Assembly (NCBI GenBank): GCA_023374025.1
Contig: SIJG01000016.1
Span: forward strand, 1 to 64,000
Source of the DNA: Heterodera schachtii
Lineage: Eukaryota > Nematoda > Chromadorea > Rhabditida > Heteroderidae
DNA length: 64,000 nt
Reading direction: 5' to 3'
Made by a program: the position numbers and the translations under genes
Shown here: one piece after another, positions 24,546 to 35,009 of the stretch
How the letters are laid out: the number at the start of each line of letters is the position of its first letter
How positions within the stretch are numbered: position 1 is the stretch's first letter
The notes under the pieces: generated by a model
The model's database searches: none
Seen by the model: only the letters and a program-made list of their open reading frames with translations
What the model was told of the DNA's origin: nothing

Positions 24546-24996
24546 ATGATCGTCACATCCAACACCGAATTCCGACTGATCGAATGTGTGCCAATGCTTG
24601 AGGAAGTTGCTCGTGAATTTGGTTGTATTACGCCACTACCAAACCTTGGGTATGTTTCTTTCGTTTTACAACACTAACTCCAACATACAGGAGCCATCGT
24701 GACTATCGTGTAAGCGGATGTATGATGATTCGCACGCTGACATCGTTGAATCGGCTCTACATTTTTGATGCTGAGGACTGTATTGAGGTTAATGTAAAAA
24801 TACATTTTCATTTCTTATTGCTAATTAGGTGAAGGGTTTCTTAAGGCAAGAAGAGGGCACGAACCAAAAAGTGGTGAACGAATATTATGAAAAAGATGAT
24901 GTACTAAACGGATTTACTGAATTTCTTCGGAATCGGGCCTTTACCTTTTTCTGTTTACATGCCTTTGATGATGACGACACATCTGATGAAGACTAA
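24546..24996 (+). CDS. Unrecognised protein, member 2 of a paralogous pair
   Basis: Three exons: 24546-24649, 24691-24787 and 24829-24996, with 41-bp GT-AG introns in compatible phases. It starts MIVTSNTEFRLIECVPMLEE and ends in an acidic tail (FDDDDTSDED). It aligns with the preceding gene: EC....FGCITPLP for EC....FDCKIPVP, DCIEVKGFLRQ for DQIEFKGIVKQ, and YYEKDDVLNGFTEFLRNRAF for YFDKEKGIDEFYNFLRNNVI. The pair lies 104 bp apart in the same orientation, a tandem duplication with strong divergence. Intron positions differ, because this copy has an extra one. Function unknown. Confidence 0.75.
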
Positions 24997-25008
24997 TTTT
25001 GTTAATAT

Positions 25009-25497
25009 TTATTGTATGCTTTTTGTTACAAATCGATAAACAAATCCATCAGGGTTATTAGAACGATTTAAAATTTGCATAATATTTTCGAAACCCAATC
25101 CGACAGACATAAAATAAACGAAGGTAATTACATAGTGACCACAGACATTGGACAACACCGATTGAAATCTCCTCTTATTATAATAAATCTTTTTAAAATT
25201 ATCTGATAAATATTTTTTAATCAATCTAATAGGCATCTCTCCATACGAGTCAAAGAAGTAGGCAACACCAGGAGACTGTGCCCATATCGCACACCAATGA
25301 GTTCCCGGCATCCCTGCAGGGTCCTGAATGAAAATACGATGAGCGAATGAAGCAAAAATTAAGCGTACCAGGTTAACAATCAGACTGCACGGAAATATTG
25401 AACACCTTGGCAACCCATCTGCGGGATATGTGCCGCTGAAGTACCTTTTCGTCGAAGGATTCTCAAAGAGAAGTCTGTCGATGAATCTGTTGTCCAT
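25009..25497 (-). CDS. Adenain-like (C48/C5-type) cysteine protease
   Basis: Exons 25369-25497 and 25009-25323. The in-frame 45-bp segment 25324-25368 reads GTACGC...TTCAG and is best taken as an intron, since removing it joins SLIVNL to DPAGMPGTHW as in the family. The catalytic set is present: His in GTHWCAIW, Asp in FFDSYG, Gln in FQS and Cys in NVCGHY. YPADGLP near the N terminus is typical of proteases of Polinton/Maverick elements and adenovirus-like relatives. Family knowledge: such enzymes mature capsid proteins; host-derived ULP proteases remove SUMO. It is convergent with the two orphan genes (12 bp between the stops). About 148 residues, so a single domain. Confidence 0.8.
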   Translation of the reverse strand: MDNRFIDRLLFENPSTKRYFSGTYPADGLPRCSIFPCSLIVNLVRLIFASFAHRIFIQDPAGMPGTHWCAIWAQSPGVAYFFDSYGEMPIRLIKKYLSDNFKKIYYNKRRFQSVLSNVCGHYVITFVYFMSVGLGFENIMQILNRSNNPDGFVYRFVTKSIQ

Positions 25498-25606
25498 TTC
25501 GAATTCTTCTCTCTCGCAGGAATAAATAGAAGCCTACGGCTGCTGCCCCAGCCGCACCGAACAGATAGACAAGACAGAAGAGAAAGTTTATTGGCGACTT
25601 TTCAAT
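25463..25606 (-). CDS. Small open frame with one membrane segment, overlapping the protease start
   Basis: In a different frame from the protease there is an open stretch with a strongly hydrophobic segment (INFLFCLVYLFGAAGAAAV, then GFYLFL), followed by a basic tail RERRIR, the pattern of a single-pass membrane protein. It overlaps the protease start by about 35 bp. No ATG was seen at its beginning, so it may be an exon, or chance. The GC-rich alanine/glycine codons are unlike the surrounding AT-rich DNA. Confidence 0.3.
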   Translation of the reverse strand: MEKSPINFLFCLVYLFGAAGAAAVGFYLFLRERRIRNGQQIHRQTSL

Positions 25607-25609
25607 AAT

Positions 25610-28517
25610 GTATTTATTGCTATTTTGTTTCTTAGACAAATTTGCAAATTAACAGATAATCCTTTAATTAGTTCATTTCTTATTAATCTTTAGTGGAAAT
25701 GAATTTGTTAATGTTTCATACAGTGAAATTTTTTATAATAAAAAAATAAGATTAAATAAAAAATTTTAATTTAGATCATTTTCTCATTTGTTATTTTATA
25801 AATGTTTAAATTTTTTAAATTAATTTTTGGTGAAATTAGTAAAATGTTTATTCTTTTTCTTGTTTTATTTAAAAATCTATCAAATCTTTTTTTTCCATTA
25901 TCCTTTTATATATTTTATTCCATTTTTTTAATAAATTTTATTGATAAAAAAGTGCTAGAAATAGTAGCATCCGAATATTTAAATTAAGCGTAGAAAATTA
26001 ATAGTTTAGAATATTTGATCTTACTCGTTTTCTTCCTTGCCTCCAGTCCACGGCGTCAACACCTTTAACTTTAATAATTTTCATTCCTGTTCAATATTGA
26101 AAGTAAATATATTTATTTTTTTATGAATTTATACTTCATTATTTTGCATAGATTAATTTTTCTTTACTTTGGGTTCCCTTTTTTCATCCAACCTTTTCTA
26201 TATTAATTTAAATATTCCTTTTGTGTTTATTTATTTGAGTACTTTTTATATTTTGTTGTCAATTATATTTAAACGGACTCAATTTAAATTTAAAAGTTTT
26301 AAAACAATTATCTGACATAAAAACAGACTAATTTCACAATAACAATAAATAAATAAAACATTACCTTAAACGCGATTCTTTCAATTGGTCATGTTTAAGA
26401 AAAAAATTATCAATTATTTTTATTAATAAATAATTAATATAAACTTCAATTTATTGATTTATTTAGTGTTAATTATTTTATTACACTAAATGTTTTTGGT
26501 TTTCAGCTATTAAATATTTTCAGATTTTTTATTTCAATAATTTTGCTAAAATTAATAAAATTTAGAGAATTGTATTCTGGTTTATAGTCATTATCCACTT
26601 TTTTCTAAACTCATTGAATAAGTATATCTTTTATTAATAGCTAAAAATCTTACAATTTATTTGTTCTATTTTATTTATTTATTTGTGGACTTATTTTATT
26701 TATTAAAGTTTATTCTCTCTAAGTGTTGTGGTCAAGCGAAAGACACAACAAATAACAAAGACTTAGAAAGGTAAAAGTTAATTAATTCATAAAAAAAATA
26801 ATTATACTTTCAATTGTAGCTTAGTTCAATTAATAAAGCAAGTGAAAGATAATAAAGACAGAGATAAATCTACTTTAAAAGAGATGAAAATTATGAAACT
26901 TTTTCATGTATAAATAACTAAATTTGTTCAAATTAAGCTTAAAACCTCAATTCTAATTTTTAAATGCACTAATGAAAAAAATTTTTTATATGGACAAAAA
27001 TAATTTTCTAAAGGTAAAATATTTTATGTTCCAAAAAATAATCTTTTAAAAACTCCATAAATATAGTAGTAAAATAACAAAACTGAGATGACTTTATTTA
27101 GAAAATTCTTTAAAAAATAATAAATATCCATAAATAAAGCAAAGAAACAACAAATTTTGCAATGTAATAAAGAAGAAAATTAATAAAATATCTCATCTAT
27201 ACAAATAAAGAAATCGAAAAATAGAAAAATTATATGAAAAATAGCGCAAATAAGAAAATTAAAGTCAATGAAAAATGATTTTTGAATATTACTTATTTAA
27301 TCATTTAAATAAACATTTCTTTTCTATTTTAAATTAATCTACTCTTAAGAATGCTAACTTCAGAAAATAATCCGCCTAGTGAACCAACAGCTAATACCAC
27401 TTATATAAAATCTTAAAAATATTTTCAAAAAAGATTAGTTTTAATTCATCGATATTTAATTTTGTCATATCGAACCAAAAAATAATTTTGGTTTGAATAT
27501 CGAAGAAATTAAAATGATTTTATTATAAATTTCTTTTTCTTAACTGAGCATGAAACCCTCAAAAAATAAAAATTAAAAAAAAATTAATTAAATCATAGAA
27601 TTAATTAAATTATGATTTAATATTCTTCTACATTTATCTATCATTTTTAAAGTATTATTTTTATGTGAATAAATAAAAATTTCTCTTAAAGCAAACTACA
27701 TCGCACGAATTAAATATACACAAAGAAAATTAATAGTCTTCAGGTTAGAAGAAATACAAATAAAGTTTTTTTTTTTTGTAACGATATGATATAATAAAAA
27801 AGCAAATTTTTTTAATAGCTCTGTCAACAATGAAGCTATTCTACTTCTAGTCAGCACAAGAAAACTAAAATGAAATTAAGAGATTATCCAAATCAATAAT
27901 TAAAATTAAAATTAAAATTAAAATTAAAATGATTACAATATTTTTGAACAATTTGAACTAATTTTATGTTAAAAAATGACATAAAGTATTGTCTAAATAT
28001 CAACCAAAGATATGTAACAAATATAAAATTTGAATAATAAAAATTATTTTTCGACCAGTCCAAAAAATGCGTATACATGAGGCTTTGGGCCTTTATAATT
28101 CTGTTTAGTATATTCATTTTTTAAAGCGATAACTCAGCTTATTACGTATAATTTTGTTTTTGAAAATTTTGAGATTAAATAAATCTTAGTCGTTAAATTT
28201 TAAAAATAACTTTTTAAAAATATTTTTTAACAAATAAAGAATGATTGATACGAAATTTTGCCTTCAATAAACGCAAAATAATATAAATTATTCATAAGGA
28301 AAATTTTTTTTTGAAAACAATGAAAAAAGTCCAATAATAAGCAACTGTTAAATATAGTTAATTAATAAAAGAAAAATTGTTTATTAATATAATTTTTGAA
28401 ATTAAAAGGCTTTTTAAAAATTTATTATAAAAAATGTCATTATAACATGAGATGCCATTCTTTAAATTTTATTTACATAATTGGCAAAAAGATCAGGATT
28501 TTAAATAGAAAAGAACA
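25610..28517. other. AT-rich stretch without recognisable genes
   Basis: A/T-dominated, with only chance frames rich in Phe, Ile, Asn and Lys (25802-25987, 27893-28117). Nothing else is supportable apart from a short AAAATT microsatellite near 27900. Confidence 0.7.
27897..27930. repeat. AAAATT microsatellite, about five units
   Basis: TAAAAT repeated in tandem about five times, interrupted only at the ends. Confidence 0.9.
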
Positions 28518-28525
28518 ATCATCAT

Positions 28526-29096
28526 TAGAGCCCGGATTTTTAATTGCTAAAAAATCCAAAATAGTTACTAAAATAGTTGCCAAAAAAGTGCAAAATAGTT
28601 GCAAAACCCCCGAAAAAGGTCAAAATAGTTGCGAAAATAGTTTTTTAAAATTGGAAAAACCAAGTGTATTTACGCAAAAAAATCCCAAAAATGACTCATT
28701 TTGATCAATTTCATTCGCAAAATTACAATTTTCATGGAAACAAATAAATAAATTTTGAAAACGAATTTTGGGAAAATTTTTGGAATATTTTCTGAAATTT
28801 TGGTCAATTTTTAGGGGTATATTTAAAAAAAAAATTTGAGATCGATTCTTAGGGGATGTATTTTTCGTTTTTATTACATTTTTGCTATGAAATTTCTGAA
28901 AAAGGCCAAAATAGTTGCTAAAAATTCGAAAAATGCCAAAATAGGTGCTATTCTCAAAAACGCCAAAATAGATGAAAATAGTTGCTAAAAAGTCGCTCTA
29001 AATCGAAAACTGTTCGGAGAAAATGCTATTTTTGGGCTTCTCTCGCCATAACTAAGCCGCAAAAAAATAGTTTAAAAACTAAAAATCCGGGCTCTA
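28526..29096. mobile_element. hAT-type MITE with a perfect 17-bp terminal inverted repeat
   Basis: Left end TAGAGCCCGGATTTTTA (28526-28542) is the exact reverse complement of the right end (29080-29096). Flanks are ATCATCAT on the left and ATCATCAC on the right, a 7/8 match that fits an 8-bp target duplication. The 570-bp interior has no transposase. It is filled with irregular copies of AAAATAGTTGC (for example near 28575, 28596, 28621, 28912 and 28978). TAGAG ends plus 8-bp duplication place it in the hAT superfamily. Confidence 0.8.
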
Positions 29097-29389
29097 ATCA
29101 TCACAAATATTTAATAAAATTATTTAATTTAAGTACAAACAAAATTTTAATTTAATTTAATTAAAAAGAAGAATGATGTCTAAATTGCTTAATGCTTGTC
29201 AAAATTAAATTCTAATAAATTTATTAAAACTCAAAAATGAATCAAATTACGAAAAAACTCTAATTGATTACACCTTAAATTTCGCTGTAAAAAAAAATCA
29301 CATAATTATAACAAAGCTGCGAGCGAAGAAAATTTTTAAACGTACGGAAGATTTAAATATTCGAGTCATGACCAATAGAACGAGAAAAC

Positions 29390-29520
29390 TAGAGTGCCAC
29401 GGGACCGGGACCGGGCCGGGAATTCCCGGTCATCTGAGGTCCCGGTTCCCGGTCCCGGATTTTGAAAAGCTCAGGTCCCGGTCCCGGTAGGGCAACGGAA
29501 CCGGGAAAAACAAGCACTGG
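29390..29520. mobile_element. GGTCCC/CCCGGG word-repeat island with a TAGAG end
   Basis: Begins TAGAGTGCCACGGGACC and ends CAAGCACTGG, so the outer AGTGC is inverted between the ends. The interior alternates GGGACC, GGTCCC and CCGGG in both orientations and would fold back strongly. No clear 8-bp duplication is visible (GAGAAAAC left of 29390, no match on the right). Probable degenerate hAT-type MITE or one end of a longer one. Confidence 0.45.
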
Positions 29521-29689
29521 TAAGAATGGGGGTCTGAGTGAAAAATTAATGAACCAAAGGAAAAAATTAAAAAATATATGAAATATATTCTTTAAAAGTG
29601 ACACTTATAATTGTGAAAATTGCCTAGTGGCTACTCTCCTTCACTTTTCCCTTCTTCTTTCCCATGGGCCTAGTATTATCAAAAGCCAA

Positions 29690-29830
29690 CCTTTTTTGTT
29701 GAAAATCTGTTAACAAATTACACTCAAATTTTCAAAATTTCCCACGGCGGCGCCTAACGGCACCGCCGGACCCCTTTCTTTCGCAAAACTTTTTAGAAAA
29801 AGCGCGCCGAAAAAAATGATGTGAAAAGTA
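29690..29830. repeat. Diverged copy of the GCC-palindrome repeat family
   Basis: Shares CTGTTAACAAATT and the near-palindrome GGCGGCGCCTAACGGCACCG with 32208-32330 inside the 427-bp repeat, but is more diverged. As at 31.9 kb, it follows a GC-word island after about 170 bp, so island and palindrome may be parts of one longer element. Confidence 0.55.
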
Positions 29831-31844
29831 AATCTGAATTTCTAATAAATTCGATCATTTGAGTCAAAAAGTGATTAATTGTTTGAAATAACTGAAATAA
29901 ATTCAAATCAAAATTTTAATTAATTTAATTAGCTTTAACTTTTGGATTTTATTAATTAAAAAACAAAAATTTATTCACTTTTAAAAATGCATAAAAACAT
30001 AAGTAATTATATATAAAAAGATACAAAAGAAGGGTAAATGTGAAATTAAAAATAAAGTTAATAAAAGCTGTTTTTAAGGTGATAAAGAATATTTAAATGG
30101 TTTTTTATTTTAATGTCGATTTTGCATTTTTGAAATTAAATTTTAACATTGAATAAATATATTGTCTTAATTTGCCATTAAGAAAATGATTTAATTTATG
30201 TTTTATAAGATTAATAATTAAGCTTTGTTTAATCTATAATTATAATACTTATACAACAGATTATTGAAAAGTTGTTATTAGATTAATTAAACAGATAAAT
30301 GAAAATATTAATTTAAATATTTAAAAAACCCCAAAAATTTCAATTAATTAAATGAAAAGTAATGAATAAATTAAATTAAAATTAATTCAATATTTAATTT
30401 ACCAAACATAAATGGTTATTTTAAAATTTTAATAAATAATTAAAATTTATATTGAGTTTAAACCTAATTCTGATTTTTTTTAAAAGTTACAAAAATTAAT
30501 ATTTTTGAAATTATTCGTTTATGAACATTTCAAAAAACCGAATTGATGAATTTTGGATAGAATTCATGTATTTAACATTTTACTTTGTTAATCAATTAGA
30601 AGACTCCAACACCAAAACAAAAGAATTGAAAATTCCAATTAAAATTTTAATTGAGTTAAAGAAAAGCACGGCAAAAAATAAGTGGGCATACAAATCAATT
30701 TTTTATAAGAAAACCAAATTAATGACATGAAGCTATAGTTAAGAAATTAATAGTACAAATTAAAGTTAATCAATAAACTCTTTATTTAATATAAATATAC
30801 ATAACAAGTTATACTTATTTAATTTCAATACGAAATGAAAATATTAAAAATAGAAAACATTATTTAATTTATAATTACCAAAAATTCTTACGAAAAATTA
30901 AAGAATAAATAAATATTCAGCTTTAAAAACGATTTTTTAATAATTCATTAATAATGTTTAAATAAAATAAAAAACAATTAAATGAAATAATAAGAAATTG
31001 TACAAAAATTTTTATTATTTATAGGAATTTATTTGAAAATATAAGTCAATAGAAGCTAAATGAATAAATTCTAAGCATTTAATTAATGGTGCCGGGTCGT
31101 TCTCAAACAACCACCAAAATAAAAAATTTGACAGAAACTTATTCATATTCGCAAAAATATCTAATTTTATAATCTTGGTATTATTCGATAACCCTAAATG
31201 TTTTCTATTATTTCATTCTCTTTTAGTACAAATTTAATTATTTAAGCCCCAGGAAGGTGGCAGGCAGTTTAATTCCTGTCTCTGACAACTTGAGCACAAG
31301 TTGGTAATTCTTTTTTCTGTCAATAATTAATTTTCAAAATATTTAATTTTAAATTTTTGCTCAATTTAATATTTTATATGTTTTTATGAAGACAGATGAA
31401 AAAATTAAAAAGCTACATTTTTAGCTCGAATTTAGATGTGGATAAAGCCTCACATCTCTGCCCAAGGATTATTCAAGATAAATAAATAGTTTGTTGATTC
31501 GTCAATATTTTTAAAAAATTTTAATTATTTAGTCATTTTATCCTTCGAATATGTTCAAACTAATAAAAGCAATATTTAAATAATTAATTAATTTTAATAA
31601 AATACTCCACACTTATATTGATTCCTTAATTTTTAAAATATAAATGAAACCAAAAAATGAAAAATGAAAAATATTCTAACGACAAAAGTATAACGAACAC
31701 AATTTTACCAATGAATATTTGAACAAAATTAAAATAAATCTAAAAAAGTGGTGAAGTGACTGTTCGCAAAAAATGAAAAAAGTACAACAAAATAATAATT
31801 CCCAGTTGTTAATTTCATTACCTCTTATGAATTTAACTTTATTG
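29831..31844. other. AT-rich stretch without recognisable genes
   Basis: Mostly A/T. The frame at 30521-30730 is Lys/Ile/Asn-rich and has no recognisable motif. Small richer patches at 31085-31115 and 31245-31300 (CCCAGGAAGGTGGCAGGCAG) remain unexplained. Confidence 0.65.
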
Positions 31845-31989
31845 TAGGGTTGCTACCCGACCCCGAGCTCCCCGGTCCCCGACCCCCGAAATTTTTGGGC
31901 CTATTCCCCGCCCGACCCCCGACATGTCGTCCCCCGAGGTCCTCGGTCACGACTTTTGCCCCCCGACCCCCCGACACTAATTCGGGGAA
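31845..31989. mobile_element. CCCCGA word-repeat island with a TAGGG end
   Basis: Starts TAGGGTTGCTACCCGACC, a hAT-like terminus, and continues with CCCCGACC, CCCCGAGG and TCGGGG words in both orientations to about 31988. It directly abuts the 427-bp repeat at 31990. No right terminus or target duplication was found. Confidence 0.4.
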
Positions 31990-32416
31990 CTGGTGACTCC
32001 GAGCATTGTAAAAATTTAAAAAGTGAATTCAACAACGAAGGGAGGAAAGTTGAAAATTTATGAAATTTTCAACAATTTTCTTAATAAAATTAATTAAAAT
32101 TTCCGAAAAACGTTTCGGCAGCGCCTATCGGCACCGCCGCCCCCCCCCCAAACTCCAATTTTTTTTTTTTGCTAAAATGTCCCAAAATCGCAAAAATTAG
32201 TATTTTAGGAAAGATCTGTTAACAAATTGCAAATTTTCAAAAAAATTTTCCTGGCGTCTCTTAACAGCACCGCCGCCCATCCCCTCTTCTGTTCCCCAAA
32301 AGTTTTTTTTTGATTTAATAGATTCATCTCTCTTATTTATGAGGTATTATTTTTTATTCGATTTGTGATTATTTTTAATGTTTTGTTACTCTGTTATTAA
32401 AATAAATCCCATAAAT
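31990..32416 (+). repeat. 427-bp dispersed repeat, forward copy
   Basis: Practically identical in reverse complement to 43614-44040, same length. It contains two GCC near-palindromes (GGCAGCGCCTATCGGCACCG near 32119 and a variant near 32254), a C-run and T-runs. There is no coding potential. The left boundary CTGGTGACTCCGAGCATTG and right boundary AATCCCATAAAT are sharp in both copies. Confidence 0.9.
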
Positions 32417-35009
32417 AAAATTTCTACATAATTAATAATAAAGAATTCAAATAAATAACAAAATTACAAATTATTTAAATTAAAAAAGGCTTTGTTAATC
32501 CAGTCAAGAATCTTTGATGCAAAAGCTCGCTTATCTTATCAAGTATTAACTATTTAATTTCAGTAGGAATTAAATATCTCAAATAAATTAAATTTTAAAA
32601 TATAAAAAAGTGTAAATTCAATACTTCAAAAAATTATTTTAAAATATGAAAAAAAAGAACAACTTAAAAATTTTTAAGGATCTATATTAAAATATAAAGC
32701 AAAAAAAGATTTTAAAATAAATCATCAACAATAAAGCAAAACAATAAACACCATTAAGCAAATGTGAAGGTTAAAAGTTTCGTATTAACAAAAAATTATT
32801 AAGAGGCTCGAAATGAAATCGGACTACGCAACGAGAATTTATAATTGAAAATGAATTTTTAGAAATATATTGTAACATTCTATAAAAGATAAATATTATG
32901 AAAATAGATATATAAATTATCATAAATTTATAAAAAGAAGATTTATTTGCTAATTAAAAACACAACACAAATCAAAACATTAACAAAACCAAAATCATTA
33001 ACTAAAAACCATTTGTTAAAAAAATAAAATTCTAAAAAAGTTTATAAAATAAAAAAATTTTTCTTTGGAATTTTTAAATGATGTAATAATTTTAATTAAA
33101 TTAACTTACAATTTTTCTTTATACAGAATTATCAAATTATTATATTTTCTGATTTTACTTGTTGAAAAAGGACAAAAAAGTAGCATTTCGCTGATCATCA
33201 ACACTTTTTGTATCTTTTGCCACAAAAATGTGATAAATTTAATTTAAGAAAATATGGGTATTAAATGAGCTATTAGCAGTTAAAAAAAAATTATATTTTA
33301 AACCCAAGAAATTAAGAATTATTAATTTAGTAGAAACAATGTGGCATTTCCCGAATGCAACAATCTTTACAAAAATAGAAAAGAAATAACCAAAATCATT
33401 AAATTTAATTCAAAAACAAAAGGTAAAAAATAGAAAGAAATAGCTCAATTAGTCTAACAAAATAAATATACATAATAAATTGAATAAAATTTGTTTTCGT
33501 AACATATACCTAAATAGACAATTTTTAAATTTTAATAAATTTAAAAAAGACCTATTAAAATCAGATAAAAATTTCGTGTAATATTTTTTATTGAACAGAA
33601 TAATTCGAACCTCAATAAGTATTTTTATAATTTATATAATTATTATAAAAACATTCTTATTCATTTTGTTAAAAATAAAAAAATTATCAAGTCATTATGG
33701 TCCAAAAAATTAAAAACCAAATAACCTAACTTAAGCATAATGAAAAATAAATTAAAAAATAAATTTCTTTACGGACTAAATGTTTATAAAAATAAATTAT
33801 AATAAAAAGTAAATATTTGCGAAAACGACGGATTTACACAAAATCAATTTCAAATAAAAATTTGTGCAAAAAAATTTCTATACTAATAATGCTAAATAAA
33901 GAATATGTATATTTATACACAAATATATAGAAAAATAATAAAAATGAACTTATTTAAAAAAGTAATTTATGGAAAGAATGGATGTAAAATAATATTCAAA
34001 AAATAAGTAAGAACTTCAAAAACGATTTATTTATATAATAAAATTGAAATTATAATTAAGAAATCATAATCGAATAACGAAAAATGGAAAAAACCAAAAC
34101 TATATACAAATTACAAATGATAATACTTATTATAATAAAGCAAATAAATAATTCTCATCCCCACAGTTTCAATAGTTTAATGAATAAAAAAATTTTAAGA
34201 AAAAACAATGAAAATAAATTTTTAGATTGAATATACCGAAAAGAACCGACTGTCGATTTCATGAATTTTTATTTTTGATATATTTAATCAAAAATACAAA
34301 TTCAAAAAGATTCTTATCAAACAACTTTTATGATTAATTCAATTAATGATCAAATAAAAATTAAAGCAAATAATAAAAAAACATTTTAATGCCCGCCAAG
34401 TTTCAATGGGTTAAAAAACAATAAAATAAATATTAAATTGAATAAATGCATATATTATTAATAATCTAAATGTTGCATAAATTGGAAAATATTAATTAGC
34501 AAAATAAAATCATATAATTATAAAAATTCGCCATTATCTTTGTCATCGATATTCATTCACAAAATATAAAAAAGGTAAAGAAAATTAAATTGAACTAAAA
34601 ATTCAAAAAATATTAAGTTGATCTTCTTCTTCATAATGCGAGAAATTTTATGAGTAAATGTTCATGAATCGGAAAGAAAATAAATAAAATACAAATAAAA
34701 ATACTAATAAAAGAAAATAATTTATAAATATATTGATTTAGAAAAAAGTTTTTCAAAAAGATTTATTTCTTTGAAAACTGAATTATTTAAAATATTGTCA
34801 CCTTATTTCGATAAAATAGTAAATTATGGAAATTAAATCTTCTCTGGACATAACAAAATAATAAACGGGGCTCGTCCATAAATATAGTAAAATTAGTTGA
34901 ATAATTTATTTTCGAAATATAAACCTAAAAAGATTACTTAGAAATTTTAATAAATTTAAATAACATGGCTTTTTTTAGCGAAAAACTGCTAAAATATGTT
35001 ATTTCGGTC
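32417..35009. other. AT-rich stretch without recognisable genes
   Basis: A/T-dominated up to the end of the RAB3GAP1 coding sequence. The frame at 33065-33247 is hydrophobic but of chance composition. If RAB3GAP1 has lost C-terminal exons they should lie here; I found none. Confidence 0.65.

Noticed and set aside
28550..29000. CRISPR-like array of AAAATAGTTGC
   Set aside because: Spacing is irregular, unit is only 11 bp, ends are transposon inverted repeats, and the window is eukaryotic.
31245..31300. Possible mitochondrial tRNA-like or gene fragment (AGGAAGGTGGCAGGCAG)
   Set aside because: No cloverleaf could be drawn and no mitochondrial gene motif is adjacent.
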